Made by a program: the position numbers and the translations under genes. This document shows, piece by piece, positions 1 to 11,695 of a stretch of 64,000 bases of DNA. The notes under the pieces are model-generated. The model searched no databases and was not told where the DNA came from. It saw only the letters and a list, made by a program, of their open reading frames with translations. Source of the DNA: Chalciporus piperatus. Taxonomy: Eukaryota; Basidiomycota; Agaricomycetes; Boletales; Boletaceae. The stretch is taken from contig JBBPTG010000002.1 of the NCBI GenBank assembly GCA_038093975.1, positions 62,001-126,000 on the forward strand, in the 5' to 3' direction. Each line of letters starts with the position of its first letter. Within the stretch, counting starts at the first letter, position 1.

Positions 1-243
1 CAAAATATGTTAGCTGCGCTTCAAGCCAACGGCTTTGCGCCTCCGCCTGGGTCTCCGATAACATCCACGACACCAAGGCGGAGGCCACGACGGAGGACAC
101 AGGGATTGCTAAGCGAGGCTGGTGACTCGCATTCGGAGGTGGCGTCGCCTGTGGCTGCATTGCCTGACCTGCCCACAGTATCGGACTTCGGGTTGGAATC
201 AGAGTCGACCATGGACTCGGACTCGGACTTGACATTGACATGA
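1..243 (+). CDS. C-terminal end of an unknown protein (5' truncated by window)
   Basis: An open frame runs from the first base to a TGA at 241-243 and encodes the last 80 residues of a protein whose start lies outside the window. The visible part has a basic patch (PRRRPRRRT) followed by an acidic, serine-rich tail (MDSDSDLTLT). It looks disordered and has no recognisable domain. An internal ATG at 7 is in frame, but the frame is open upstream of it, so this is read as a 3' fragment. The function is unknown. Confidence 0.5.
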   Translation, partial: QNMLAALQANGFAPPPGSPITSTTPRRRPRRRTQGLLSEAGDSHSEVASPVAALPDLPTVSDFGLESESTMDSDSDLTLT

Positions 244-446
244 CTTTATTGCTTTTATTAGCCGAATGTGTGTTCTATCTGTACTCTATCTGCTCACATT
301 AGTTTTTGCATCATCTACATTCCGTGTCCCCGTGCCGGATGGGTGAGCATACCAAACCTTAGTTTTGGAACATGGTTGGTATAATTGTGTAGAGTAGATG
401 CTCCACTCCACACCCTTCTCCCCTCTCAACCACTACAATTATCTAG

Positions 447-1519
447 ATGTTGCTCTTGAAATTCTTAGCCCTCGCGCTTCCCCTGTGTAGCGGACCTGCG
501 CGAGCACAATCTAACAACGCCACGGTGCAAATTGAGGCCATTGTTGCCCACTTCACCCAATCAGGCCTCGTTCCAGCAATTATGCCCTCTTTCCACCCGA
601 GTACCATCCTCACCGCCGCGTTCAAAGGTCTTGGAAGTATCTCTGCCGGTCAGACATTTTCGCGAGAACGTGAGTGATCACCCGACCAAGTGCGCGGGGC
701 GTCGGCTGGACTGACCTGCACCGTACGCAGAGGCCCTGTATGCTCCCTGGCTTTCCTTGACGCCCGCCAACTCGTCTGTGACGTTTAAAGGCAACTTCAG
801 CGTCCTGATGATCGATGCGGGTCCTCCTGGTGCTGACCAAAGCCACGGTCAACGACGACATTGGCTCGTCAACGGCGCTACCATTTCCGGTGTGTCTCTA
901 TCCGATGGTTGGACAGGAAACGATGCTGACTGTGTTACGCTCGGTAGGAGCAAACGTGTCCGTGGTGGGGGCCACGGCGGTCACCCCATACGTTCCACCG
1001 AATCCTCCTATTGGAGACGGTCCACATAGGTTAGTCCCGCGAGTGATTTACGCGGACGTGTAACACACCTTTTCTTAGATATGCAGTGCTCGTGTACGCC
1101 CAACCGGCAGACTTCCTAGCACCACCCGACCTCTCTCGGGCAAACACTGGCTCAGGCATCTTCGTACTCGGAGACTATGTCAGGGTGGGTTTTGGAGGTT
1201 ACCCTGTTTGACAGCTAGCTGAGATGTCACGTTAGTCCTCCAAGCTAGGTCCCCTGGTAGCAGTAAGTCCTCAAGCACCGGTGTACTAACAAGGGAGTTG
1301 ACAACGTTGAAATAGGGAACCTATTTCACATGTCAGCGAGGGCCTGCAACGATCTCGGTGTCACCGACAAGTCCAGTGGTTTCCGAGACACTTCCAGGCT
1401 GGAAGGATGCAGGTAAGCCAACCGGAGTAACGGCCCAGAAAGCAAACTCGGGATTCGTGGCAACACGCAACGCTGTGGCCCTGTTCCTAGCTCCCATTAT
1501 GGGATTCCTAGCTTTGTGA
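447..1519 (+). CDS. Secreted, probably GPI-anchored PEBP-like protein
   Basis: Exons 447-669, 731-889, 948-1029, 1079-1184, 1236-1262 (27 nt) and 1316-1519 give 266 residues. The first about 20 residues (MLLLKFLALALPLCSGPARA) are a typical signal peptide. The middle matches the phosphatidylethanolamine-binding protein fold: a VLMIDAGPPG strand followed by RRHWLVNG, then the YAVLVYAQP strand and LGPLVAGTYF near the end of the domain. The C-terminus is a hydrophobic stretch (VALFLAPIMGFLAL) ending at the stop, as in GPI-anchor signals. Family members bind lipids or small ligands or inhibit proteases, but the ligand here cannot be told. ATG 447 is the first in frame and begins the signal peptide. 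A TGTACTAAC branch point precedes exon 6. Confidence 0.75.
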
Positions 1520-1691
1520 TGTGATTTTCCGAACTTGTATGCGCGCGTTTGTGTTTCTGTGGCGGAAATGATAGACTGAGACATTATTATTCCTCGAAAG
1601 ATGCGAGTAACATGCGAAAACAAGATAAACCAAGCAGTTGACTGAGAGGGGATAGGTATGATAACGTAACAGGTGCATTCGAAGTCGCGCG

Positions 1692-4537
1692 TCAGCTACC
1701 ATAGCGCTCCCGGGCCTATATTGTGACGAATGAGTAAGAATTTGTGATATGCCATCGTCATTTCTGCTGTCTGGAAGTCCTGTTGCACTTACCGCATCCT
1801 GAACCATGTGCACGTAGCCGGAGTAACCCTCGGCATATTTGCCCAATTCTTTGGCTTTAGTAGCGCCAAGGCCAACACCTTGCGCATATATGGCCGTTTG
1901 ACTATAACAGCGGGTCAGCGTGCATGTTTGCAAAAAAAAAAAAAGAGAAATGGTTACACTGGGTCGACACGACCATCACCGTCTGTACCCAAACCAGAGC
2001 CCTCTTTCCAACCCATCATCTTCAACAGTTTATTGCCCACGTTATTATCATCTTGACCGGGCGCCAAGGGAGCAGGGGGTGGAGAAGGTGGGGGAGGGGG
2101 ACCTTCTGCGAATCGTTTCTTCTTCGTGACGGCAGTTGTATTTTCGGGCAAAGGCACGTCTGGTTGGTTGTGCATAATCCGACGTTCGGAGGCCCGATCG
2201 CGATACTTTGGTTGTTCTGTTTCAGCTTCCTTGGCCGCAGAAGCTCTGCGTGCAGCTTCAGCCTTCTGATGTGCGACATCTCGTAGATTTGGATCCTTGA
2301 AGTTTTTCTGTAGACGACGATAGCGTTCGACAGGCAACGCGCGACGGCGCGTTATAGAAAAAAGGATGTTCGTTAGTCCCATCTCGAAGCAACTGATTGC
2401 AAGGAACGAAGAAGCGAGCCTTATGGAGATCTGATCCCTTGTTATGACGTTGAAGTTGCTCGAGGCTTTTGAACTGTCTTGCGCACAGTAGACATGTCAT
2501 CGCGGTAGTGTCAGAGAACTCGAATTCGGTTTCGGCAGGCTCAGGAGTGCTAGCGGTCGAAGGGCCATTGGAAACGGCCGGGGGCTGCGGGATGGGAACC
2601 TGGAGGTTGGACAAGTGAGCGTTGACTTCGTCGGTGCTTGATATGCTGGTAGCAATCCTAGGTACTGCTTGGGTGCTTGGACCTTCCTTCAGTTCCTCTT
2701 GTACTTGGTTCCATTTTTGGATATTGTTGGCAGTCTGGATAACTGTGAGTATACCGACAGCCAGCGCACGAGACGTCTAATATACCTTTTTGCTGGCAAT
2801 CAGCGGTGCGACTTTCTTAGCTGCAATGACTGTGATAGGCATTAGTCGTTGAGGCCAAAGGCACAGATTGAAAACCGGGGACCTTTGTCATCTTCGACTG
2901 TGGCTTCTGGCCCAGTCTCGTCATCGCCAGCAGCAAAATCCTCAGCAGAAAATCCAAGAGAAAAGGGAGCGGGTGTTTTCGTTGCGGAAAGCGACACTGT
3001 GGGTTTATTCCCAGTCGCTCCTGTCTTGAAGTTGAGTGTTACTGGCTTGTCAGACACAGGTAGTGCGGAGGGTGCAGGTGGTTTCTTCGCGGCATCATCT
3101 ACAGAATGTCAGGAGCGGAATATGTGCGTTGATGCGGCGCACCCTTGGCTTTCTTCTTTTTCTCCTTTTCCTTAGTCGATACCGCCACCGCCGACTGGGC
3201 GGGTGTTGCAACAGGCTCTTCCACTTTGAACTCCAAGACAGCGACCGTCGCAGATTCGTCCCAATATTTGACAAACGTGTCTTCGACTCCACCGAGGTTG
3301 AGGGATGATGGTATAGCAGTTTCATCACGGAGCATATAGTCTGCTACTGGCTGGAAGGAATATGGGTGTGCGAACGACGCAGCCACAGGCTTGTCAGAGA
3401 TGCGGAAGCCTGAAGGGTGTATTTGCGGCGACATGGTATTCGCCAAAACCGCGGAGGAGGCCTGGAACGGATGAGTAGACTAAATGGCATAGAGATTGGT
3501 TCATTACCTGAATGTCCACAAACTCGACAAAAGCAAACTGGAAACTAGCCAGGGTTACTTTATCCTTGACAAGGACAATGCGCTTCATGCCCTTGTGACC
3601 TTCCTTGCCCAGCCCCGCTGAACCCATCATAGCCTGGGCGATGGCCTGAGGGCCAGAGAGAGGGTCCAATCCTCGGAAGAGTAAAACAGCAGCTGGCGCA
3701 TTACCGATATCACGAGTGCCGTCGTTCATGTTTTGCCTCCGGCCTTTATCGTGAGGGAGTGCGCTCTGCGAATAGTCGATTTTTACTCTTCGACCGTTGT
3801 GTGGAACGCCTGTCTCAAGGGCTTTGTAGAAAGTGGCCTTGGCCGAAGCGCCATGTGAGGCAGGTGGCGGAACTTGAACGAATGGAAACAGAGGGTCGAC
3901 AAATGCACGGGCATGTTCCACGCTCGCGAACTGAGCGAAGCCGAAGCCCTTGGATACACCTTCAAAAGTCGAACAGTCACACACGTCAATGCGCTATACA
4001 ACATAAATATGAAGGGGCAAGTGCCTGATGATCTGTCTCTTATGATGGTGACGGTCTCTATGTTGCAGCCGTTGCTGGAGAGGTAAGCCTGCAGCTAAAG
4101 CACGAAGATGAATTTCAGCTTTGTATTGAAGGACATGTAAAGCGTATCGACAAACATCCGCCTCTGAGAAATCGGGGTCTAAACCGAGGAAAATAACATG
4201 CGAACTGGGTTCGCTCGGGACCAGGCGCTTCTTACTCTGGAAGCCTTTTCCAAAATCGTTTGCGGAATCGTTGTGTCTGTTTGGATTGTGCTGACTATGG
4301 CCTGGGTCGTATGAAGTGTCGTCATATGGCTGTGCGTCGTATCCCTGAAGGAGACATGAATGGTGGAAAGAGGAGACAAGAAAGAAAAAAACATACACCG
4401 TTGTTATATTTCCTGCGTTTGCCGTCGGTGTAATAGTCGTCTTCTCGAGCTCGAACATTTGTCCTGCTGTCACCTGCCCAATAGGGTTGGTCAGACCACT
4501 GGTCTTTGCCCTTGTCCCAGTCGCGGTTGTAGGCCAT
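1692..4537 (-). CDS. RBM5/RBM10-like splicing factor (two RRMs, C2H2 finger, G-patch)
   Basis: Exons, in coding order: 4537-4397, 4344-4156, 4088-4025, 3959-3508, 3461-3143, 3098-2883, 2742-2420, 2307-1958, 1901-1793 and 1715-1692 give 728 residues. RRM1 contains HVIFLGLDPDFSEAD and GVSKGFGFAQF, and RRM2 contains AVLLFRGLDP and SFQFAFVEF. A CLLCARQF...LQRHNKGSDLH zinc finger follows, then KYRDRASERR and a G-patch (MMGWKEGSGLG, then QGVGLGATKAKE). This order is that of RBM5/RBM10 alternative-splicing regulators, which act in the early spliceosome. Two introns appear to use GC donors (4024-3960 and 2419-2308). A 44-nt candidate exon at 2829-2786 has good splice sites but breaks the frame (see findings). 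ATG 4537 is chosen because no better upstream ATG is in frame. Confidence 0.85.
2786..2829 (-). other. Candidate 44-nt cassette exon inside the RBM5-like gene
   Basis: The segment is flanked by TATCACAG on its 5' side and GTATAT on its 3' side in coding orientation, so it could be spliced as an exon. It is open in the frame that continues from the preceding exon (VIAAKKVAPLIASKK). Its length is 2 modulo 3, so including it shifts the next exon into a frame that stops 18 codons later. Skipping it joins 2883 to 2742 in phase 1 and restores the conserved reading (IQTANNIQKW). It may be a regulated poison exon or the product of a one-base sequence error. Confidence 0.4.
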
Positions 4538-4663
4538 CGAAATAGCGCTAAAATTGAGAGAAGATGGTGGTAAGGAGCAGAGCTTGGAGCAGAGCGTCGT
4601 CCACCTCAATCCATCTTAGACCAAACACAACACAACAACTCTCTTTAGCTTCCACTACCACCA

Positions 4664-5114
4664 ATGGCCGCTGCGAGTACGTCCGACACCGTTCCACCGC
4701 AATGCTAACAGTCAAATAACCACTGAACCACTCTACAGGCTACCTCAAGGTGCCAGAAATAAGCTGCAATTCTGTCACTCACCTCTGATGGCTTGTCAAT
4801 TTCCAGGTTGATCCCGCAATTGAACGATGGAATCGCATGGTGCGTGTCTAGACTCGTCTACTGGGTGCAGCATGTGTTCAATTACCCTCCACAGCGTGAG
4901 GATGCATACAAGCATTTTAGATTCACGCCCCGTACAACCTTGATCGCGCTTACCGGCTTCGTGTTCGTTCCCGGAGCACTGTGCTACCTCGCATCGCAAA
5001 CCCATGTAAGTTGTGTTCCACACATCGAAGCCCCGGCGCTCATCATACTTGGACTTACAGCTCAAGTACAAGTGGACTGGAAGACGGAAAGGCGAGACTC
5101 TCACCCAGGCGTGA
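4664..5114 (+). CDS. Small inner-membrane protein, likely complex I B15/NDUFB4-type subunit
   Basis: Five exons, 4664-4676 (13 nt), 4739-4749 (11 nt), 4807-4839 (33 nt), 4895-5005 and 5061-5114, give a 73-residue protein starting MAAASYLKVDPAIERWNRM. One hydrophobic helix (TLIALTGFVFVPGALCYLAS) sits in the middle, preceded by RFTPRTT and followed by the very basic LKYKWTGRRKGE tail. This layout fits the short accessory subunit B15 (NDUFB4 family) of NADH:ubiquinone oxidoreductase in fungi. The assignment rests on remembered family features, so another small respiratory assembly protein is possible. The first two exons are unusually small, and all phases agree. Confidence 0.6.
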
Positions 5115-5236
5115 CTACCTATCTCGCAGGGACAAGCTTGCAACCCGCTCTTCTCATGTTACCCTGTGCTGGACTATGTACATCGTAGCACGGATGCTGC
5201 AATTACAATGCAGTAAAATATTATTTTAAAGACCAT

Positions 5237-6020
5237 CTAAAACCGTCTGCAGAGTTCTATGGCAACCTTGCATCCCCCGCCTACGATCGTACTCAACAAG
5301 GCATGAGCTGGCGCTCGCTGTGAATGATGCTCGACCGCGGTATCCAGGTGCTCTAGTTCGTCATCTCGCAGCTCCCTGATAACGTCTCGTAGCAGTGGGA
5401 CACTCGGGTGTGACGTCGGTAACGATTCAAACTCTTTCAATTGACTTGTAGTGTGAATCAGCACCAGAACAAACACGAGCTTGCGAACAACACGCTTACT
5501 CGTCGTAATGTTCACCGATGACGGTCTCGACTGCCTCTGTGCATGCCATGGCAGCTTCTTTGCCTAGGAGGGCTGTGGCGACACCGAGCCCGTAGCCAGC
5601 AACCTTGGCTACATCAGAAAGAATTGTTGGCCGCACCTGATGCTGGACTTGAAGCTGATTCATGACGACAAGATGTCTCTTTTCCTGATCCCACATGTCC
5701 TGCACGACAAGTCGCATGAGGGGAGGGAATAATGGATATGGAGTCCTCACCTGGATCAGTGGCCCCACCTTTGCGTCCCGCCCTAGAACTGCCATTTGGC
5801 CCTGGTAGATGTAATTGGCAGCAATCTCCCCAGCCTGGTCGACACGCAGCGCAGTGTCCAATACCTCCCGCTGTTGGAGAGAGATATTTTGAGGGGTGGT
5901 TGTCACCGCAGCATCGTGTGCATTTGCGGGGTCGGTGTAAAACGTAGATGCTCTGGTTGCTAGCAAGCGAGTGATAGGTCTGGGAGTGTATCCAGCCGTT
6001 CGCCGTATACAATGAAGCAT
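5237..6020 (-). CDS. COQ7: COQ7, demethoxyubiquinone hydroxylase
   Basis: Exons 6020-5751, 5699-5500 and 5444-5237 give 225 residues. COQ7 is the mitochondrial di-iron monooxygenase that hydroxylates 5-demethoxyubiquinone late in coenzyme Q synthesis. The N-terminal 30 residues are basic and hydroxylated like a mitochondrial presequence (MLHCIRRTAGYTPRPITRLL). The iron-ligand helices are visible: VDQAGEIAANYIYQGQ, WDQEKRHL, ACTEAVETVIGEHYDD and DDELEHLD. The protein ends GGGCKVAIELCRRF as in the family. The first intron (5750-5700) is 51 nt, divisible by three and free of stops, so its retention would insert 17 residues. The gene is convergent with the B15-like gene, with 122 bp between their stop codons. 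Confidence 0.95.
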
Positions 6021-6075
6021 GGTTTGTTGCTGTAGTCAGCCTGTTCCTCGCACTTATGTACATGAAGCGCGTTCC

Positions 6076-7635
6076 ATGGACTACCCACTCATTTCTTCGC
6101 TGACGACCCTCTCGGCAACCCAGAAGTCACTGCTCGCCAAAGGTCAGCATCCCGAGTTCCTCCCTTCACTCACAACTAATTTAGCATACATTTAGGTGGA
6201 TTCAGGGACATATCCGACGTCCTTCTAGCTACCTCGAACGACATCTCACGCGCCTGTAAAATACCACCTCAAGATGTAACCAAACTCATCACCCTCATAT
6301 CTCGCGCACTCACTCAACCGCCTCGTCCACTCAAATCATTCCTACCGGACGTCAACGAAACCTGCACGACAGGGGACACTGAGCTAGACGCCATCCTCGG
6401 CGGTGGGATCAGGACAGGCATGTTATGGGAGGTCGTCGGTGAGAGGTAAATGCATCTCCTGGTCAGAATCCCCCACCTCCCATCTCGGAAAAACTAAGAC
6501 CATCCAAACTAGTGCAGCTGGCAAGACACAGCTCGCTCTTCAACTATCTCTCCTTGTTCAACTACCATCTGACCTTGGTGGCATCTCGGGATCCGCATGC
6601 TACATTACCATTGCTTCACATATCCAAACATCACGGTTGCAGCAAATCCTGGACACTCATCCCCTCCTCTCCCCATCACACTGTAGTCTCGCGAATGTGC
6701 AAACCGTCCAAACGTCTACGATTCAAAAGCTCCTCTATGTCATATCAACATTCCTCCCACAACACATCGACGCGACCTCCGAAAACCCTTCCTCGAAGCC
6801 AGTCAAGCTCCTCATCATTGACGCACTAGCAGAACTGTTCCACTCTGCTGGGAAAACGACAACAAACACCCTCGTGGAACGCTCTAGGCAAATTTCCAAA
6901 GTATCTTCACACCTCCACTTTCTCGCGAACAAATACCAACTCGCCGTGCTCGTCCTTAACGAAGTGATCGACGTCGTCGACCGTGACACATCCCAAACCA
7001 GCGACGGAATGAGCTACCGAGACCAATCCAGATTGTTCGGCAGAGCCGATAGCATCACCAGCGAAAATCGCAAAGAAGCTGCGCTGGGCCTCGTTTGGGC
7101 AAACCAAATGAACGCGCGTATCTTTCTGACGCGAACTGGAAGGAGACGGTACTTGCAAGAATTAGAGACACTGAAGAAGCGATCAGCCGGCGATGCGGGA
7201 ACTTCAGCCACCGCCCAGATGGTTCTGACGGCGGTGGATGACCAGCCCGTTCTAATCAGACGGTTATCCGTCGTGTTCAGCTCTGTATCTGCACCCGCGT
7301 CTTGCGATTATATCGTCACGGCAGAGGGCATCTCTGTCATTCCTGGAAGCACCATCGCATTAGCTGTTTCGCACCCGACGAGCGCGGATCAGCATCCAGC
7401 AACGAGTTCCACCGTGGCCAAGGGGAAGCAGAAGGATCATGTCGCCCCTCTGGATGCTGGATATGTCGCTGACACCTTCGCTGTTGAGAGCAATAGACCA
7501 CCCACACCCGAGAATGAGCTAGGACCCGCTGATGATGGTGACGAATGGGAGGCGTTCTGGGAACAAAACGCTTTACCAGACACTGTATATACTCAGGCAG
7601 ACCCTCCTAGTGCATACCCCAGCTCAAATATATGA
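6076..7635 (+). CDS. RAD57: RAD57/XRCC3-like recombinase paralogue
   Basis: Exons 6076-6142, 6196-6445 and 6513-7635 give 479 residues. An N-terminal helix-hairpin-like region (LITLISRALTQ) is followed by TTGDTELDAILGGGIRTGMLWEVVGES and the Walker A AAGKTQLALQLSL, which spans the exon 2/3 junction. Walker B is KLLIIDALAELFHS. This is the RecA/RAD51-paralogue fold, and the sequence around Walker A and the length fit fungal Rad57, which works with Rad55 to stabilise Rad51 filaments in homologous recombination. XRCC3-type naming would be equally fair. The C-terminal 120 residues are acidic and low-complexity. It is divergent from COQ7, with 55 bp between starts, so the two share a promoter. Confidence 0.85.
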
Positions 7636-7876
7636 CATAGCATGAGGACCAGCGCATCGAAGGAGCTAAGCTTCACAAATAGGTCAGCGAACACAAAAGG
7701 TTACATCTATTGCTGTCAACACTGGCACTACTAGGTAGGTACACAAAGGAATACGATCTCGAGAACCAGTCCCCAAGTACAGGATGAGGATGTAAGGCTA
7801 CAGCTATGATGTGGGAGAGATGCGATGACTCGAAGCTATGAGATACACCAAACGTTTGGGTCCGAGTCTGTCTTTT

Positions 7877-8761
7877 TCAAAGAGGGACATCGCTCCACTG
7901 CGATTCTTTCCGCGATCTGGGAGAGACCTTTACAGGCGGAGCAGTGTAATTCTCAGTGTCATCCAAGGCATGCATATGAGCCGTGAAATGTGAGCTGGGA
8001 GCCTTGGTGATCGGATACCGGGGTGTGACCTTGACAGCTCCAGGGAACTTGTCGATCCACGACACGATAAAACCGAGCATGGCTGAAAGACGGGGCCAAG
8101 ATCGTGACATTAGATCGAATGACAGGGCCCCGGGTGCGAATGGTGGCTCACCAAAGATGGGAATGGTGTACGCCATGGCGAGCTCGACGCCCGCGAAGAC
8201 ACAGGGGTTGGTTGCGTTCCCAAAATCGTTGCACAAGCCCAAGGCGCGATCCTGTCGCGCGTGGAACGTCAGCGCAAAGGCTTGTGCTGGCAAAGGGATC
8301 AGAGCGAACCCGACAGGCGAGAGAAATAACCCCATACCGACACCGAACAGCCAACAAACGGAGAACATGCCGACGTTCCGAGTATTGCCAGTTGCTTCGT
8401 TCTGGCTTACGAGTTGATGAAATAAACTAGCAACTCGAGTAAACACTGGGTTTTGAGCAAAGGGGAAACGTGCTTTACTCACCAGCCGATAATAGTCAAA
8501 AAATTGAGGAGTACAAAGAAAGTGGCCAAGATCTGGAATGCTGGGTGAAAAGTGTCATTGTTGGACGTTGAAAATATAAGGGCCACCAAGACGTACCGCC
8601 AGCGGTCTTGTCATGAAAAGCGATGGCACACAGTGCGGACGAGGTAACATCAGCAAGAACAATAACAGCTAAAAGAAAAACCTGTCAAAAGGGAGGGTAG
8701 GGGAGAAGTCGATGAACGTACAAAGAGTGATCATGCGAACGAGGGCAAAAGGGAAAGGCAT
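7877..8761 (-). CDS. Integral membrane protein of unknown function (about four TM helices)
   Basis: Exons 8761-8722, 8668-8597, 8540-8483 and 8426-7877 give 239 residues. Four hydrophobic stretches are visible: PFALVRMITLSVIVLADVTS, FQILATFFVLLNFLTIIG, NVGMFSVCWLFGVGMGLFLS and a weaker segment around FVSWIDKFPG. They are followed by a basic, serine-rich cytosolic tail ending SWSDVPL-like residues. The layout resembles MARVEL-type four-helix proteins of fungi, but no diagnostic motif was found. The first coding exon is only 40 nt, and the acceptor that keeps the frame lies 9 nt downstream of a competing CAG. The function is unknown. Confidence 0.6.
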
Positions 8762-9231
8762 GGTGTCACAGACGACCGATCGGATAGACAGGATAGATAC
8801 AAATGAATGTTATGCCAGTATATTGGTACTGGCAAGGAGGGTGTTGGCAATTGGCTTCAGGTCGACATGCCAGATGAACCGGTTATATACCATTCTGTGG
8901 GTGGATTAGCTTCACGATCACATAGACAAAGCAAGTATGTGGCCCATTATTCTTGTGGTATTGGTGGACCCACAGGGGAGTTGGCTTCCTATGTCCTCCA
9001 CACGTCAACAACTAAGATGTGGAACGTTTATCAGCGCACGAGCGGTAGACAAAGAAAGCTCGATTTGCCGAGCACGCCAGCCCCTCCTGATTCACGACGA
9101 GGTTCCTATACGAAACAGAATAATGATTGGAATAAGGTATGTCACAAAGCAAAACATGCTACAGGCAGATCAGAGGTAATGCAGGGCGAGTATACATACA
9201 AACGAACCGGAACTCCATATGCGTACACCTT
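8762..9231. other. Intergenic, upstream of the membrane-protein gene
   Basis: These 470 bp lie between the start of the membrane-protein gene and the 3' end of MET30, both on the minus strand. They hold short open frames without splice-consistent coding and presumably contain the membrane-protein promoter. Nothing specific was recognised. Confidence 0.5.
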
Positions 9232-11440
9232 TTATTCACTAAAACTCCACATCCGAATATCACCATCGTCACTCCCCGAAATGATCTTGTCTTCTCCAAG
9301 ACCAAGGCATGTCACCGCACCACGATGACCGAACAGGGTCGCAGTACACCGACCTTCTTCACGGTTCCACACCTGCAAGTCAAAGCGTTCAGTAAGAACC
9401 AAGCAAATTAAGTGTGGTGCTTTGACCTTGATCGTCCGATCGTGGCTCCCGCTAACAAGCCTGAGTTTATCACACGCCACTGCCCACACTCCCTCGATGT
9501 GGCCGAAGAGTGTCCGCGTCGCTTTGCCCGTCTCGACGTCCCACACTTTGATCGTGTTGTCCAGGCTCCCAGATATCAACATAGGTTTCTTAGCGGCCTG
9601 ACCGCTGGGCCGTTTTAGCGATTTTCTTGCTGCGCGGTCCAATGTCCGCATATCGTCCATGTTCTCGCTTGATGTCCTTGTGAGCATGGGGGAAGAGGAC
9701 GCGCCATCGTGAGTGACCACAGTACAGATGTCCGCAGTATTCGATGCCCCATCGACCTGAAGGACGTTTTCAGACGAGTTTTCGGTCATATGGATCGTCT
9801 CTGAGGCCTGGGAGCAAGTATCATCTTCGGGCTCGTCATCCACGTCCAGGATCCTGAGGCTCTGCACCTGACCGACATGCCCGTTGAACTGACGGACACA
9901 CGTCCGTTTTGCAAGATCCCAGAGACGGATGGTCCCATCATCAGATGCCGAGAAAAGCATCTTCCCTGTGTCGATGGTGAGCGACGACCGACATGGTTCT
10001 GGGCGTGCGCTCGGGCTTCCATCAGCATCCCATAGCCTCACCGCATTGACCCAGTCACGATGTCCACGGAGGGTGAACGCCTCCCCAGTGCAAAAGTTCC
10101 ATATCTTGACAGTGGTGTCAACGCTTCCGCTCGCCAAGATGCTGGCATCGAAGTTGAGACACACGACGCCTTCAGTGTGTCCCTCGAGCGTTCGTATGCA
10201 ATCTCCCGTGCGCCAATTCCACACCCTGATCGTATGATCCATGCTGCCCGTGATCAACTTTGCCTCGTCAAACTGTAGCGCTCGTACGGCCCTTGTGTGG
10301 CCCCTGAGACAGCGTACTACGAGACCAGTTTCGAGGTTCCAAACGCGTACCGTGCGATCGTACGACCCTGTGATAAGGATCGGGAAAGACGGATGCTGGA
10401 GAGTCTCGCAGAATTGCAAACACATGACACCGTCTGTGTGACCTCGCAGGATACGTACATGGCATCGACCACGACGCCAGTTGCGCTCTACAGTGAGACG
10501 CTCGCTGTAGACGTCTTTCCACGGACGAGTCAATGTTTTTGGAGGGATGTGGAGGTCAGGGGGTGGGGGACTTGAGCCGGGTGATGAAGCGGAGGCAATG
10601 GATGACGACGATGTTATGAGTTGATATTGGGGGTCAGAGTGATGCTCAGACCTCTGGCGTTTCGGAGGTCTCTCGGAAGAAGCCTCGGGGGATTCTAGTT
10701 CCCGTTTCGAAGACGTGGGAGAGGGTGGATGTATGAGAGGGGACGCCGAAAGTGGACGAGCTCGGTGTCTGCGTTCTAATATGGGCAAGCCCCAACCGCA
10801 CTTGAGGCACTTTTGCCCAATGTGTTGTTGGCAAATTCCGCGCCAGAGGATATCATCGTCCGCAAGGCCTCGCCATTGTTTGGAGACCTGAGCAGCACGG
10901 CATAGAGATGTAGCATCGAGGTAGGCGAGGATCTTGAGCGAGACCTCGCGGGGAAGAACGGTGAAGGGGTCTATTCGAATGAGATGGCCAAGTTGTTCGG
11001 TCAGAAGGGAGAGTTGGGAGAAGCAGCACATTGTGAGGATTCCCTGGAGGATAAGCTCTCTCCTGGGGTGGGATGACGAGGAGAAGTTTGACCAAATCGA
11101 GTTGACGACCTGTCGTTCCTCGAGTGGGAGTGCGTCGAGAGACTTTGGGGACGGATCAGTCGAGCCCTGAATCGGGTGGAAGAAGAGGACGTACCTGTTG
11201 GAGCTTGATGTTCGTGCCCTCGTCTGCCATCCGCTGGTGTCGGACACAGAGCTTGCGGGGTGTAGGGGGATCAGGCTGCGGGGGGAGCTGCATGCGAGGG
11301 AAGCTATTCGAGTTGGGTGGGGGAGGGGGAGAAAGGGACGAGTGGCCTGAGGGAGAAGCCAAACGAGGCGCAGGAAGGGTATCGCATTCGTACGACGACT
11401 TCTCAAGGATCAAAGACATGGGAGACGGGGAGATGAGCAT
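9232..11440 (-). CDS. MET30: Met30/SconB-type F-box WD40 protein (SCF substrate receptor)
   Basis: Exons 11440-11195, 11142-9427 and 9372-9232 give 700 residues. The conserved N-terminal region (RHQRMADEG, then LPLEERQVVNSIWS and MCCFSQLSLL) precedes an F-box (LPREVSLKILAYLDATSLCRA) and the Met30-specific QKCLKCGWGLPILERR. Seven WD40 repeats follow, beginning CHVRILRGHTDGV and ending GDIRMWSFSE. Repeat 5 carries a long acidic/serine insert. Met30/SconB targets regulators of sulfur assimilation for ubiquitylation. A sulfate permease lies 50 kb away but is not clustered. Intron 2 (9426-9373) is 54 nt and stop-free in frame. The 52-nt intron 1 uses acceptor 11143; an upstream AG would leave an intron of only 28 nt. 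ATG 11440 was chosen because the longer frame begins with a non-ATG codon. Confidence 0.93.
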
Positions 11441-11695
11441 GGTCGACCTTTGAGGAACTTGTATCAGTTTCGGTGTCACTTTCACCGAGCCGACGTCGAC
11501 ATCGCCAACTAACGTGATCAGTCTCGCACGCAATGTCGCGCCATGTTTCTCCAATCCAGCACAGCCACAATCAGGGATACATCATACTCGGACAATACAG
11601 CGTCAACGATCAACAGCTAATCGTTCGCAATTCGATATCATACTATACGCACAAAAGATGTCACACAGCAGCCCCTTCCTTTCGTTACAGAATCA

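Noticed and set aside
9232..11406. A 724-residue uninterrupted MET30 frame starting at 11406
   Set aside because: The upstream part (LPHPTRIASLACSS) does not match the family, while splicing to the 11440-11195 exon gives the conserved RHQRMADEG and LQQ before LPLEERQ.
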